64,000 bases of DNA from Lachnoclostridium sp. An196 (GCF_002160135.1 NZ_NFJZ01000006.1:124001-188000); one strand, 5' to 3'. Positions 1-9,582 are shown, counted from the stretch's first letter. Program-made: numbers and translations. Notes: a model not told the origin generated them from the sequence alone.

Positions 1-796
1 GATAAAGGTGTTCCAGATGACGCGCAAATTCCTCTGCTTTCATGCTGTAAACCGCTTCGCCCTTCTCCGTGATCACAGGCATCCCCGCGTTGGGTTTTGC
101 CATGACAGGAATCGATACAGTCTCATGAAGTCCGGCAATCACTGCCCCCAGCTGGTCCGGCCCTACGGAACAGTTGACTCCCACTGCATCTGCCCCCATG
201 GCTTCCATAGCCGCCGCCGCTTCATAGACGCTGCCGCCCAGATACAGGCTGCCGTCCCCCTCGCAGGTGAAAGACACTAAAAGCGGCAGATCGCAGATTT
301 CCCTGGCCGCGTCGCAGATTACCACGGCCTCGTCTGCCGAAATCAGAGTCTCCGCCACCAGCAGATCCGCTCCTGCTCCGGAAAGAGCCTGTATCTGTTC
401 CCGGTAGACGTCCAGCAAAGTATCGTAATTCATCGTACCGTAAGGCTCCATGGCCTGGCCGGTGGTCGACAGGTCCCCCGCCACCAGCACGCGGTCTCCC
501 ACATTCTGTCTGGTCCGCTCTACCAGCACACGATTCCATTCTTCCGTGCGGTCCTGAAGCTGCAGGTTGCCCAATGAGATACGGTTTGCGCCGAATGTAG
601 GCGCATATATAATGTCAGATCCGGCATCCGCGTACGCCTTCTGCATAGCGGCCACCGCTTCCGGATGTTCATATGCCCACTGCTCCGTACATACGCCTGC
701 CGCAGGCATTCCTTTTGTCTTCAAATAAGAGCCGGTCGCCCCGTCCAGAAGCAACGGTCTTCGTTCTGTCATTTTATGAAATCTTTCTTTTGTCAT
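1..796 (-). CDS. Homocysteine S-methyltransferase family protein (3' end outside window)
   Basis: About 265 residues are visible and the gene continues past the window start. The N-terminus (PLLLDGATGSYLKTKGMP) and blocks such as PTFGANRISL and VAGDLSTTGQ are those of the homocysteine-binding TIM barrel shared by MetH, BhmT and MmuM, which transfers a methyl group to homocysteine to make methionine. The first zinc-ligand cysteine (GVNCSVGP) is present; the later Cys pair lies outside. I chose the ATG at 796 because AAAGGGG sits about 7 bases upstream; an in-frame ATG at 772 is weaker. Whether this is a stand-alone enzyme or the first module of a cobalamin-dependent MetH cannot be told from what is visible. 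Confidence 0.88.
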   Translation of the reverse strand, partial: MTKERFHKMTERRPLLLDGATGSYLKTKGMPAAGVCTEQWAYEHPEAVAAMQKAYADAGSDIIYAPTFGANRISLGNLQLQDRTEEWNRVLVERTRQNVGDRVLVAGDLSTTGQAMEPYGTMNYDTLLDVYREQIQALSGAGADLLVAETLISADEAVVICDAAREICDLPLLVSFTCEGDGSLYLGGSVYEAAAAMEAMGADAVGVNCSVGPDQLGAVIAGLHETVSIPVMAKPNAGMPVITEKGEAVYSMKAEEFARHLEHLY

Positions 797-849
797 CCGC
801 TATCCCCTTTCCTGTTCGATTTCCGGCTCTGCCTTGGGCCAGGTGCCGT

Positions 850-1830
850 CTACATCAGTTTTCTGCCGCAGTTGGGACAGAATTTCATTCCTTCCGTCTT
901 CGTCCCGCAGTCCGGGCAGAACTTGCATCCTCCCTCGGGGACAGCCCCCTGTGACGGGGCAGCTTGCTGCTGCGCCGTATTCTGTCCGTACATCCGGCCC
1001 ATCTGAGAAGCCATCTGCTGCCCCATGGCCATTCCCATGGCCATTCCCGCCATATCCGACGCAGTGCCTCCTCCGCCCCCTTTGGACATGGCGTCCATCA
1101 TCGCCATCTGCTGATAACGGCCCATGTCTCCAACCATACTCTGAGAAGCTGCTTTCGTCGCCATTTTCTGGATCTCTTCCGGGTAACTGAAGCTGGAGAT
1201 ATTGAAAGCCGTGATGCCGATGCCGATCTTCATCATCTCCATATCCATATCCTCCTGTATGCCTTTCGCGATGTCAAAGGAATTGGCCTGCAGGTTGAAC
1301 ATATCCCTGCCTTCTTTTGATATCCATTTCATCAGGAGCTGATCCAGCATAGCCACAACTCGCTCCTTCACATCGTCAATCGTGAACTGCTGCTTTACTC
1401 CCGCGATCTTTTCAATCAGCACGGCATGGTCGGACACCTTGCAGCAGAACGTGCCGAAAGCACGGATCGGCATGCCGCCCGGAAGTCCCGGCGCAGGCAT
1501 ATTGACAGGATTTTTCGTACCCCATTTGACTGTCACTTCTTTCGTATTGATGAACAGCACTTCTGCCCTGATTCCGCTGTTAAAGCCAAACCGGAATCCT
1601 TTCAGCGTAGAGAGAAACGGCACAATTTCAGACTCGATGTCAAAACTCCCTTCGTCAGTAAATATTCCTTCTACTTTTCCATTGTAGAGAAAGATCGCGT
1701 CCTGGCCCGGCCGGATAATCAGGCGGCTGCCTTTCTTAATCTCTCGATTGCTCCATTTCCAGAAAAGGACGTCATCCCTGTATTCTTCCCATTCTACCAC
1801 ATTGGCAAACTGATTTCCAAATAAAGCCAT
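850..1830 (-). CDS. SPFH-domain protein with C-terminal zinc ribbon (YdjI-like)
   Basis: 326 residues. Residues about 20-230 look like an SPFH/virion-core-like domain (GSFDIESEIVPFLSTLKGF, then VKERVVAMLDQLLMKW). They are followed by a Met/Gly/Gln-rich low-complexity stretch (about 240-300) and a C-terminal zinc ribbon with two CxxC pairs (FCPDCG and FCPNCG). This is the architecture of Bacillus subtilis YdjI, which works with PspA in membrane-stress protection. It is the last gene of a pspA-ydjG-ydjI-type operon, 6 bases after the preceding stop. It has no signal peptide, so it is probably a cytoplasmic or peripheral membrane scaffold. Family assignment is firm; the role is inferred from gene order. 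Confidence 0.85.
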   Translation of the reverse strand: MALFGNQFANVVEWEEYRDDVLFWKWSNREIKKGSRLIIRPGQDAIFLYNGKVEGIFTDEGSFDIESEIVPFLSTLKGFRFGFNSGIRAEVLFINTKEVTVKWGTKNPVNMPAPGLPGGMPIRAFGTFCCKVSDHAVLIEKIAGVKQQFTIDDVKERVVAMLDQLLMKWISKEGRDMFNLQANSFDIAKGIQEDMDMEMMKIGIGITAFNISSFSYPEEIQKMATKAASQSMVGDMGRYQQMAMMDAMSKGGGGGTASDMAGMAMGMAMGQQMASQMGRMYGQNTAQQQAAPSQGAVPEGGCKFCPDCGTKTEGMKFCPNCGRKLM

Positions 1831-1836
1831 ATTCTG

Positions 1837-2964
1837 TCACCCCTCTTTGATCTGTTCGTATTCTGCCTCTGCATATATCGGCGTCTCATACCCGTACCTG
1901 TCCCCTCTCCGGTCGGAGGTAAGGAAGAAAAACGCGCCGATCAGCACTGCCGCAGCAAAAACAAGCAATGCGATCTTTGCCGGACTCTTTGGATATTCTC
2001 CCTGAATCCTTCCTGTTTCCCCGTTAATCAGCACCGTATACTGCCGCTTTTTATAATGATAAGACGTAGCATACACCGGAAGAAGCACGTGTTTGTAAGT
2101 TTCGCTCCGATAGGATGCGTTCAGTCTCACGTTCCTCACATGATCGTATCTGCGGAGCACATCCTGCTCCGCCAGCGCATACAGTTCCCTCTCCATCTGT
2201 GTTCGTGCCGTACGGTGGGCGTCCTCCAGATCTACAGTATAGACTTCGGAACTGTAGCCGGACAGGTAATCCGGAGAATAGGGAGGGATTTCCTTGGTAT
2301 GAAACGGTTCAATCTCCCTGATCAGACGGTCATCCAGACGATCAGAAGCGTGCACCTGAACATCGTCAAAAAACCGGCCGACTCTTCCTCTGGTAGACTG
2401 CCAGCGGATCTCCATCAGCGTTTCTTCTACTCCTTTGGCATTCCGGACTCTTATGGGATGATTCTTCCCTCCTTCCGCCGCATAATCGGCCGTTGCATCC
2501 GCGTCAAAGGTCCAGTACGGAATATAGATCCCCTGCAGCTTATCTTTCTGGTACAGATGCTTTAATTCTCCCGGCGCCAGCCAACGGCCTTTCATCCATC
2601 TCCGAAAGATCTCTCCCACCCGGTTTTTGTCAATCTTGAACGGGAGCACACCATCCGGCACAATGTTTGAAAGTTGTTTTTCCGCCAGCACAAATGCTGT
2701 CCCGCAGTAAGGGCACTCCTTTGCCGTACTGGTAGCCTCCACTTCCACCGTAGCCCCGCAGGACGGGCACTGCATGGTTGTGGACTGTTTTTCCTCTGCG
2801 CGGATCTCTCTCTTCGCGTAACCGGTCAGACGGTGTTCCTCTACTTTCTGTCCATCAGTCCGAATCTCCCTGATGGTACCGCAATGCGGGCATTTAAGCG
2901 CCTGACTCGCCACATCAAACTCCATGACCCCGCCGCAGTTTTCACAATAATATATTTCACTCAC
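1837..2964 (-). CDS. Zinc-ribbon membrane protein of PspA operon (YdjG-like)
   Basis: 375 residues. Two TFIIB-like zinc ribbons open the protein (YYCENCGG..LKCPHCG near 5-30 and MQCPSCG..KECPYCG near 63-90). A long soluble region with a YIPYWTFDADA motif follows, and a single membrane helix lies close to the C-terminus (IALLVFAAAVLIGAFFFLTS, about 330-350). This matches YdjG of the B. subtilis ydjFGHI operon, where it helps recruit the PspA homologue to the membrane. It sits between the pspA-like gene (120 bases upstream) and the SPFH gene (6 bases downstream). A gene for the TPM-domain partner YdjH is not present here. Confidence 0.83.
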   Translation of the reverse strand: MSEIYYCENCGGVMEFDVASQALKCPHCGTIREIRTDGQKVEEHRLTGYAKREIRAEEKQSTTMQCPSCGATVEVEATSTAKECPYCGTAFVLAEKQLSNIVPDGVLPFKIDKNRVGEIFRRWMKGRWLAPGELKHLYQKDKLQGIYIPYWTFDADATADYAAEGGKNHPIRVRNAKGVEETLMEIRWQSTRGRVGRFFDDVQVHASDRLDDRLIREIEPFHTKEIPPYSPDYLSGYSSEVYTVDLEDAHRTARTQMERELYALAEQDVLRRYDHVRNVRLNASYRSETYKHVLLPVYATSYHYKKRQYTVLINGETGRIQGEYPKSPAKIALLVFAAAVLIGAFFFLTSDRRGDRYGYETPIYAEAEYEQIKEG

Positions 2965-3083
2965 TGAAACTGACTCCTCTTTCGTTATTATTCAAGGTCA
3001 TTCTTGAAACAAGAAAAGCTGGTACAAAACTGTCAAACCCGGCGGGTTCTTCCATTTTGCGCCAGCTTTTGATCTGCTGTTTC

Positions 3084-3770
3084 CTATTTGCCCAATTTTG
3101 CCTTGAGAGCAGCCAGTTCATCATCCACTGCAGGGCTGGAAGACGGATCGTCATATTTTGCAGCGAGATCGTCGATATCGTCCGATGCAGAGGACGCATT
3201 CAGTTCCGCCATGGCATTGGCTTCATCCAGCATACGGTTTGCTTTCTCTTCCATACGGTCGAAAGCTGACAGATTGCCTGCGGCCCCCTCCACGGAAGAA
3301 CCGATCTTATTCAGTCGTTCCTGAGTCTTCGCTACCGCCATTTTTGCCTTGATAGAATCTCTTCTGGCATTCAGCTCACCGATATCTTTGATCAGTTTGT
3401 CATGCATCTCTTTCATCTTCACCGCGTTCTGATGCGCCTGATCGTATGCCTGCTGAAGTCCTGCCTGCTTTCCCGCGAGCAGCTGTTTCTTCTCCAGAAA
3501 CTGGCGGGCGTCCCCGTCATTTCCTGCCACCACCGCTTTTTCCGCATAGCGCTGCATTTTATCAATATCAGCCGCACACTCGTCCAGCTGTCTCTTGCAG
3601 CGGCTCTCTTCAGCCATCACAGACGCAGTCTCCGCCTTAACCTTCCCCAGATCGCTTTCCAGGTTGCGAAGGTACTGGTCAATCATCTTTTCCGGGTCTT
3701 CCGCCTTATCCAGAAGCGCATTGATGTTTGCCGACATGATATCCCCAAACCGTTTGATAATTCCTGCCAC
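3084..3770 (-). CDS. PspA/IM30 family envelope-stress protein
   Basis: 228 residues. The N-terminus (MAGIIKRFGDIMSANINALLDKAEDPEKM) is diagnostic of PspA/Vipp1, and the body is a near-continuous coiled coil (about 25-185) with a short acidic tail. These proteins polymerise on the inner face of the cell membrane and stabilise it under stress. The start is GTG, placed by AGGAGG 7 bases upstream. It is the first gene of the operon with the zinc-ribbon and SPFH genes, behind a sigma-A-like promoter at 3812-3840. Confidence 0.92.
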   Translation of the reverse strand: MAGIIKRFGDIMSANINALLDKAEDPEKMIDQYLRNLESDLGKVKAETASVMAEESRCKRQLDECAADIDKMQRYAEKAVVAGNDGDARQFLEKKQLLAGKQAGLQQAYDQAHQNAVKMKEMHDKLIKDIGELNARRDSIKAKMAVAKTQERLNKIGSSVEGAAGNLSAFDRMEEKANRMLDEANAMAELNASSASDDIDDLAAKYDDPSSSPAVDDELAALKAKLGK

Positions 3771-3811
3771 TATGTGCCCTCCTTTTCTGCCGACCGGCTC
3801 ATTTGCTACTC

Positions 3812-3840
3812 ATTATAATACATTCCTCATCTTATGTCAC
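3812..3840 (-). promoter_or_regulatory. Promoter of pspA-like operon
   Basis: Reading the minus strand, GTGACA (3840-3835), a 17-base spacer and a perfect TATAAT (3817-3812) lie about 40 bases upstream of the GTG start. Box match and spacing are good; activity is inferred. Confidence 0.6.
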
Positions 3841-3850
3841 GAAAAATCCG

Positions 3851-4864
3851 TTACGCTTCCCAGGGAAGTTCCGGATGCTCGATCTTCTTGTCGCGCAGCA
3901 TCAGATCCGTCATAGCTTCCTTCGCACTCTTGCCTTCAAACAGCACCTGATTGACTTCCTCCACGATCGGCATGTCAATGTGATATTTCTCCGCAAGAAT
4001 CTTTGCCGCTTTCGCGGAATAGACTCCTTCCACCACCATTTTTACCTCATCCATGGCTTCCTGCATCGTTTTTCCCTGTCCGATCAGATATCCTGCCTTC
4101 CGGTTCCGGCTATGGCAGGAAGCGCAGGTCACAATCAGGTCTCCGATCCCGGTCAGGCCGTTAAATGTCTCAATATGACCGCCCATTGCCACGCCCAGAC
4201 GGCTCATCTCCGCAATGCCCCTGGTGATCAGCGCCGCCTTGGTATTATCTCCGCAGCCCAGGCCGTCCGCGATGCCTGCGGCCAGCGCGATGACATTCTT
4301 CAGTGCTCCACCCAATTCCATGCCCATCATATCCGGACTGGTATAGACGCGGAACACCTTGTTCATAAATACATTCTGGATGTACTCCGCAGTCTTTCTG
4401 GTCTTTGCACCGGCAACCACAGTTGTGGGAATTCCTCTTCCGACTTCCTCCGCATGGCTTGGACCGCAGAGCACGGCCACATCTGCCTGCGGGATCTCTT
4501 CCTTGATCACGTCCGCCAGCACTTTTAATGTGCTTTCCTCAATTCCCTTCGCCACGCTGACAATGATCTGCCCTTCACTCACATAGGGTGCCATTGTCCG
4601 GGAAGTGCTTCTGGTGTACGGAGACGGCACCGCGAGAACCAGTATATCCTTTCCTTTCACCGCGCACTCCATATCTGTCGTAAAAATGATGTCATCCGGA
4701 AGCTTTACTCCCGGAAGCTTCGTCAAATGTTCATGATTTTCCTGGAGCATACGGATCTCATCCTCCACAATCGACCACATAACCACATCATGTCCGTTAA
4801 CGGCAAGCAGCCTTGCCAGGGCCGTTCCCCAGCTTCCCGCTCCAATAATACTGATCTTTGCCAT
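3851..4864 (-). CDS. gpsA: NAD(P)-dependent glycerol-3-phosphate dehydrogenase
   Basis: 337 residues, the usual family length. It reduces dihydroxyacetone phosphate to sn-glycerol-3-phosphate, the precursor of phospholipids. The Rossmann motif GAGSWGTAL is at residues 7-15, followed by VLAVPSPYTRS, CGPSHAEEV, ELGGALKNVIALAAG (catalytic Lys) and the substrate loop NTKAALITRGIAEM. GGAGAAGG precedes the ATG. The next gene, 24 bases downstream, is plsY, which consumes its product, so the two form a phospholipid-entry pair. Confidence 0.97.
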   Translation of the reverse strand: MAKISIIGAGSWGTALARLLAVNGHDVVMWSIVEDEIRMLQENHEHLTKLPGVKLPDDIIFTTDMECAVKGKDILVLAVPSPYTRSTSRTMAPYVSEGQIIVSVAKGIEESTLKVLADVIKEEIPQADVAVLCGPSHAEEVGRGIPTTVVAGAKTRKTAEYIQNVFMNKVFRVYTSPDMMGMELGGALKNVIALAAGIADGLGCGDNTKAALITRGIAEMSRLGVAMGGHIETFNGLTGIGDLIVTCASCHSRNRKAGYLIGQGKTMQEAMDEVKMVVEGVYSAKAAKILAEKYHIDMPIVEEVNQVLFEGKSAKEAMTDLMLRDKKIEHPELPWEA

Positions 4865-4888
4865 AGTTACCTTCTCCTTTTATTTATT

Positions 4889-5524
4889 TTATTTCCTCTG
4901 GAAAACTTTGCTTTCCGTCCCATTCAGCAGACGGCTGATATTCGCCCGGTGGCGGTAGATCGCCATGGCAGCCAGTAAAGCCGCCACTACATAAAATTCG
5001 ATCAGATGCCCCTGGTTCATACCATAATAGCCGTTTTGTCCCAGCACGATCAGACACACTACCAGTTCAATAACCACCAGGATCGATCCAAGGGAAACAT
5101 ATCTGCTAACAGCTACCGTCACCAGAAACGTCAACGCTTCCAACACGATCACGATCGGCCCCAGTGTAGCGATCAGTCCCGCTGTGCATGCAATCCCTTT
5201 TCCGCCTTTGAAGCCAAGCTGTACCGGAAAATTATGCCCCAGAATCGCGCCAGCTGCGGCATAGATACCCAGAAGCGGAAGCATGTCCGTGTGAGTCGCC
5301 CCAAACAAAACTCTGACAACTACCACAGCCAGCACCGTCTTCGCCACATCTCCCAGAAACACAATCAGCCCTGCCTTTTTCCCCAGAACCCGCAGCGCAT
5401 TGGTAGTTCCCGCGTTGCCGCTCCCATATTCACGGATATCGATCCCGTTTATTCGTCCATAAATATATGCGGTCTGGAAAATCCCGAACAGATATCCGAT
5501 CGCCAGACAAGCCAAGCGTACCAT
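4889..5524 (-). CDS. plsY: Glycerol-3-phosphate acyltransferase PlsY
   Basis: 211 residues with about five membrane helices. It transfers an acyl group from acyl-phosphate to glycerol-3-phosphate to make lysophosphatidic acid at the membrane. Family motifs are in place: SGNAGTTNALRVLGKKAG (about 36-53), the glycine-rich GHNFPVQLGFKGGKGIACTAG segment (about 96-116) and a third loop near 150. It lies 1 base after the der stop and upstream of gpsA, so der-plsY-gpsA is probably one transcript. Confidence 0.96.
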   Translation of the reverse strand: MVRLACLAIGYLFGIFQTAYIYGRINGIDIREYGSGNAGTTNALRVLGKKAGLIVFLGDVAKTVLAVVVVRVLFGATHTDMLPLLGIYAAAGAILGHNFPVQLGFKGGKGIACTAGLIATLGPIVIVLEALTFLVTVAVSRYVSLGSILVVIELVVCLIVLGQNGYYGMNQGHLIEFYVVAALLAAMAIYRHRANISRLLNGTESKVFQRK

Positions 5525-5525
5525 G

Positions 5526-6851
5526 TTATTCTTTTTCCTTTCTTTCCCGTATGATGAATTTTAAGGATGTGCCCTTAAAGCCGAATGCTTCCCTGATCTT
5601 GTTTTCCAGATATCTGGTATAGGAAAAGTGCATCAGCTCTTTGTCATTGACGAACACCACAAACGTAGGCGGCTTCACGGACACCTGGGTGACATAGTAG
5701 ATTTTAAGCCTGCGTCCCCGGTCTGAAGGCGGCTGCTGCATGGCGACTGCTTCCGTGATAATCTCATTGAGCACGCCGGTCTGGATCCTCATGGCGCGGT
5801 TCTCAATGATCACATCAATCAGTTCAAACAACTTTGCCAGGCGCTGTCCTGTCACCGCAGAGATAAACAGAAGCTCTGCATAGGGCATAAAAGACAGAGT
5901 CTCACGGACTTTCCGGGAAAACTCATAGATCGTTTTGTCTGTCTTCTCGATGGCGTCCCATTTATTGACCGCCACGATGATACCCTTGCCCCTTTCATGG
6001 GCGATACCCGCGATCTTCGCGTCCTGTTCGGTCACTCCTTCCGACGCGTCGATCACCACTACCACCACGTCCGCGCGTTCCACTGCGGTCACAGTACGGA
6101 TAATGCTGTAACGTTCCAGCTCCTCTTTGATCTTATTCTTCCTGCGAAGTCCCGCCGTGTCAATGAACACATATTCTTTGCCCCCATGGGAGATCTCCGT
6201 GTCAATGGCATCCCTGGTGGTTCCCGCGATATCGGACACGATCACCCGGTTCTCGCCCACCAGACGGTTAATGATGGAAGATTTTCCCACGTTGGGCTTG
6301 CCCACGATGGCCACTCTGGGACGTTCGTCTTCCTCGTCCTCTCCGGAATCTTCGGGGAAATGTTTCACCACCTCGTCCAGCATATCGCCGATCCCCAAGC
6401 GTGAAGCCGCGGATACCGGCACCGGATCGCCAATCCCCAGATTGTAAAATTCGTAGACATCCGCCATATATTTCTGGAAACTGTCCACTTTGTTGACTAC
6501 CAGCACCACCGGCTTGCGGGAACGGCGAAGCATATCCGCCACTTTGGAATCCGCGTCCTGCAGCCCCTGGCGCACATCTACCAGAAAAATGATCACATCT
6601 GCCGTATCGATGGCGATCTGCGCCTGCTCCCTCATCTGGGAGAGGATGATATCGCTGCTGTCCGGTTCGATTCCTCCGGTATCGATCATGGTAAAATTAT
6701 GGTTCAGCCATGAGACGTCCGCATAGATCCTGTCCCTGGTCACGCCGGGCGTGTCTTTGACAATGGAAATATTCTCCCCCGCCAGCGCGTTGAACAGCGT
6801 GGATTTTCCCACGTTCGGACGGCCCACAATGGCAACAATTGGTCTGCTCAT
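5526..6851 (-). CDS. der: Ribosome-assembly GTPase Der (EngA)
   Basis: 441 residues. Two tandem GTPase domains are visible: G1 GRPNVGKST (about 8-16) with DTPG and NKVD, then G1 GKPNVGKSS (about 183-191) with DTAG and NKWD. A C-terminal KH-like domain ([21 protein letters not shown]) follows. Der acts in 50S subunit maturation. The adjacent upstream DUF512 gene is its usual neighbour in Clostridia. Confidence 0.97.
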   Translation of the reverse strand: MSRPIVAIVGRPNVGKSTLFNALAGENISIVKDTPGVTRDRIYADVSWLNHNFTMIDTGGIEPDSSDIILSQMREQAQIAIDTADVIIFLVDVRQGLQDADSKVADMLRRSRKPVVLVVNKVDSFQKYMADVYEFYNLGIGDPVPVSAASRLGIGDMLDEVVKHFPEDSGEDEEDERPRVAIVGKPNVGKSSIINRLVGENRVIVSDIAGTTRDAIDTEISHGGKEYVFIDTAGLRRKNKIKEELERYSIIRTVTAVERADVVVVVIDASEGVTEQDAKIAGIAHERGKGIIVAVNKWDAIEKTDKTIYEFSRKVRETLSFMPYAELLFISAVTGQRLAKLFELIDVIIENRAMRIQTGVLNEIITEAVAMQQPPSDRGRRLKIYYVTQVSVKPPTFVVFVNDKELMHFSYTRYLENKIREAFGFKGTSLKFIIRERKEKE

Positions 6852-6871
6852 ATACTACCTCTTTCTGTCTG

Positions 6872-8173
6872 TTACTCTATAATACTGCTAATCAGGTCAT
6901 TTCCGCCTGATTTTACTATGGATACTTTGATTTGTAAAGTTTTTTCCAGTTCTTCCACGGTCACGTCGTCAAGGAAAACAGGCTCTCCGCTTTTTAACAT
7001 GTGTTCTGTTATCAGGAGCCGGCTGCCCAGATCTCTTCCCTGCAGCTGTCCGATCAGATCTTTCCCGGTCAGAAGCCCCGCTACAGTGATTCTTTCTCCA
7101 AAGAAGCGGTTCTCGACAGCCGCCACCTGAACGTTCACTTGCGGGAATTTCTCCCGGATCTTTTTCATGTGTTCTTCCAGGATCGGAGCCGCCAGTTTTC
7201 CTGTTGCAATGGTCACATGACGCTCTCTGTCGTCCCCCGCAATATGTGAAAGAGTTTCGCGAATTTCTTCATCCAGCAGACGCACCATACCCACGCCGTT
7301 TTCCAGCTGCAGATAACCGTCATAAGTCTCTTCTGCCGGCATCGGTCTTTCTGCAAGAAGGTACCACTCGTCTCCCCCATGGATAAAGTGAGTTCCAAAT
7401 TCCCTGAAAAATTTTTCCTGCCACCGTTGGATACAGTCCAGTACTCTGCGGGCATCTTCCCGTTCAAACGGTTCCAGCGGATATAATCCTTCCCTGTATC
7501 TGGTGAGTCCTACCGGCACCACGGACACGCTCTGAAGTTCCGGCATGTATCCGGACAGATCCCGGATCGACCGCTCCAGCTCCTCCCCGTCGTTGACGCC
7601 CCTACAGAGTACGATCTGCCCGTTCATCTCGATTCCGGCTTCTTTCAGCCTGCGTACCTTGCCGAACACTTCGCCCGCAAAGCGATTGTGGAGCATCCGG
7701 CACCGCAGCTCCGGATTCGTAGTATGGAAAGAAATATTGATAGGGGACAACTTATATCTGATAATCCGGTCAATGTCATGATCGCTCATATTGGTCAGCG
7801 TCAGATAATTTCCTTGAAGAAAAGACAGCCGTGAATCGTCGTCTTTAAAATAGAGTGTCTCCCGCATCCCCTTTGGCAGCTGGTCAATGAAACAGAAAAT
7901 ACACTTGTTTCTGCAGGAACGGTATTCATCCATCAATCCATTCTCAAATTCAATCCCCAGATCGTCCTCGTATTCTTTCTCGATCTCCAGTTCCCATTCT
8001 TCTCCGTCCGGTTTGCGGATCAGCACCAGCAGCTGTTCTTCATTGATCAGATAACGGTAATCAAATACGTCTTCCGGCATCTGCCCGTTTACAGAGACCA
8101 AAACGTCTCCGGCCTCAATCTCCATTTCCTCTGCAATGCTCCCGGGCACTACAGACACAATTCTCTGCTCCAT
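6872..8173 (-). CDS. DUF512 / PDZ and radical-SAM-like protein
   Basis: 433 residues. The N-terminus is PDZ-like (SIAEEMEIEAGDVLVSVNGQ, about 12-31). A cysteine motif CRNKCIFC (CX3CX2C, about 87-94) of radical-SAM type comes next, followed by DQLPKGMRETLYFKDDD and the DUF512 C-terminus with ITEHMLKSGEPVFLDDVT. The substrate is not known. Pairing with der is conserved in Clostridia, so a part in ribosome or RNA maturation is a reasonable but unproven guess. It is transcribed from its own promoter (8206-8234), divergent from prs. Confidence 0.85.
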   Translation of the reverse strand: MEQRIVSVVPGSIAEEMEIEAGDVLVSVNGQMPEDVFDYRYLINEEQLLVLIRKPDGEEWELEIEKEYEDDLGIEFENGLMDEYRSCRNKCIFCFIDQLPKGMRETLYFKDDDSRLSFLQGNYLTLTNMSDHDIDRIIRYKLSPINISFHTTNPELRCRMLHNRFAGEVFGKVRRLKEAGIEMNGQIVLCRGVNDGEELERSIRDLSGYMPELQSVSVVPVGLTRYREGLYPLEPFEREDARRVLDCIQRWQEKFFREFGTHFIHGGDEWYLLAERPMPAEETYDGYLQLENGVGMVRLLDEEIRETLSHIAGDDRERHVTIATGKLAAPILEEHMKKIREKFPQVNVQVAAVENRFFGERITVAGLLTGKDLIGQLQGRDLGSRLLITEHMLKSGEPVFLDDVTVEELEKTLQIKVSIVKSGGNDLISSIIE

Positions 8174-8205
8174 TCTCTTCTCCCTTTTACCTTTGTTCTG
8201 TACTT

Positions 8206-8234
8206 ACTATACTAAATTTATGCTGAAAATGCAA
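8206..8234 (-). promoter_or_regulatory. Promoter of DUF512-der-plsY-gpsA transcript
   Basis: The minus strand carries TTGCAT (8234-8229), 17 bases, then TATAGT (8211-8206), about 33 bases upstream of the ATG. It is back-to-back with the prs promoter, the two -35 boxes being only about 15 bases apart, so the two transcription units may compete for polymerase. Confidence 0.6.
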
Positions 8235-8249
8235 TCTTCCGTATATGGG

Positions 8250-8278
8250 TTGACTGCCTTTCCCTTCTGATGTTATAA
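8250..8278 (+). promoter_or_regulatory. Promoter of prs-family gene
   Basis: TTGACT (8250-8255), 17 bases, TTATAA (8273-8278); the ATG is 36 bases downstream behind ACAGGAGGATT. Confidence 0.6.
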
Positions 8279-8313
8279 ATATAATATACGTTCACCAATG
8301 ACAGGAGGATTAT

Positions 8314-9507
8314 ATGTCCAATCAGTTTTCTTATGAAAATATTCTGCCCATCGCGCCGCTGAAAGTGGCTGCTCTGGAAGGGTGCCGCGATCTGGCTGAA
8401 AACGTAGACCGGTTTCTGGTAGAATTTCGCGAAAAATCCAATCCGGATTTTCCGGACACCCCTACCTTCCAGGGATACCACGAAGACTCTTATCTCGTTC
8501 GCAGTGCCTGCCCCCGTTTCGGCACAGGGGAAGCCAAAGGTATTCTGTACGATTCCGTACGCGGCGTCGATCTGTTTATTATGGCAGATATCACCAATTA
8601 CAGCCTGACTTACACCGTCTGCGGCCATGAGAACCACATGTCCCCGGACGATCATTATCAGGATCTGAAAAGGGTCATTTCCGCTACTAATGGAAAAGCT
8701 CGCAGAATCAATGTAATCATGCCTTTCCTGTATGAAAGCCGCCAGCACAAAAGAAGCCAGCGGGAATCTCTGGACTGCGCATTCGCGCTTCAGGAACTGG
8801 TAGATATGGGAGTTTCCAATATCATCACCTTCGATGCCCATGATCCCCGGGTCTGCAACGCCATTCCGCTTTATGGATTTGACAGTTTCAATCCTCCGTA
8901 TCAGTTCATCCGCGGGCTGATCCGCGCGGTGCCAGATCTGAAAATCGACAAGGACCACCTGATGGTTATAAGTCCCGACGAAGGCGCCATGGGACGGGCC
9001 GTCTATTTCGCAGGTGTGCTGGGTGTGGAGATGGGTATGTTCTACAAACGGAGAGATTACTCCAGAGTTGTAAACGGCAAGAATCCCATCGTCGCCCACG
9101 AATTTCTGGGAGACGATCTGCACGGTAAGGACGCCATCATTATAGACGACATGATCTCTTCCGGAGAGAGCATGCTTGATGTTGCCCGTCAAATCAAAAA
9201 CCGCGGTGCGAAACGTGTATTTGTCTGCACCACTTTCGGTCTCTTTACCGATGGTCTGGAAAAATTCGACGATTATTATAAGAAGGGATATATTGACCGT
9301 GTGGTAACGACAAATCTGACCTACCGTCCGCCCGAACTGCTTTCCCGTCCATATTATGTGGAAGCCAATATGACCAAATTCCTGGCCGCTATCATAGACT
9401 GTATCAACCACGACACTTCCACAGAACATGTAAACGATCCTACCGAACGGATTCATGCTCTTCTGGAAAAAAGAGAAACAGCCATCCGGCTGCAGAATAT
9501 TGACTAG
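8314..9507 (+). CDS. prs: Ribose-phosphate pyrophosphokinase (long form)
   Basis: 397 residues, about 80 more than classical Prs. The family makes PRPP from ribose-5-phosphate and ATP. Recognisable blocks are PFLYESRQHKRSQRES (ATP/Mg region), ITFDAHDPRV, and the PRPP-binding loop IIIDDMISSGESMLD (about 270-284). The N-terminus (PLKVAALEGCRDLAENVDRF) and C-terminus carry extra sequence compared with the classical enzyme. ACAGGAGG sets the start. It is monocistronic, with a promoter at 8250 and a strong hairpin terminator after the stop. Activity as PRPP synthetase is likely; a paralogue with a specialised role is possible. Confidence 0.9.
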   Translation: MSNQFSYENILPIAPLKVAALEGCRDLAENVDRFLVEFREKSNPDFPDTPTFQGYHEDSYLVRSACPRFGTGEAKGILYDSVRGVDLFIMADITNYSLTYTVCGHENHMSPDDHYQDLKRVISATNGKARRINVIMPFLYESRQHKRSQRESLDCAFALQELVDMGVSNIITFDAHDPRVCNAIPLYGFDSFNPPYQFIRGLIRAVPDLKIDKDHLMVISPDEGAMGRAVYFAGVLGVEMGMFYKRRDYSRVVNGKNPIVAHEFLGDDLHGKDAIIIDDMISSGESMLDVARQIKNRGAKRVFVCTTFGLFTDGLEKFDDYYKKGYIDRVVTTNLTYRPPELLSRPYYVEANMTKFLAAIIDCINHDTSTEHVNDPTERIHALLEKRETAIRLQNID

Positions 9508-9512
9508 ATCGC

Positions 9513-9564
9513 AGAACAGGAAAAACCGCCTCTGCCGGACTGCAGAAGCGGTTTTTCCTGTTCT
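9513..9564. terminator. Bidirectional terminator between prs and rubrerythrin
   Basis: Nearly perfect 23-base arms (AGAACAGGAAAAACCGC... / ...GCGGTTTTTCCTGTTCT) around a 6-base loop. The arms carry A- and T-runs, so the hairpin can end both the plus-strand prs transcript and the converging rubrerythrin operon. Confidence 0.85.
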
Positions 9565-9582
9565 TGCCTGTTTTTCGATATA

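Noticed and set aside
8218-9456. 412-codon minus-strand open frame opposite prs
   Set aside because: It mirrors the highly conserved prs gene, has no ribosome site or known motif, and its protein is atypical. It is a reading-frame shadow.
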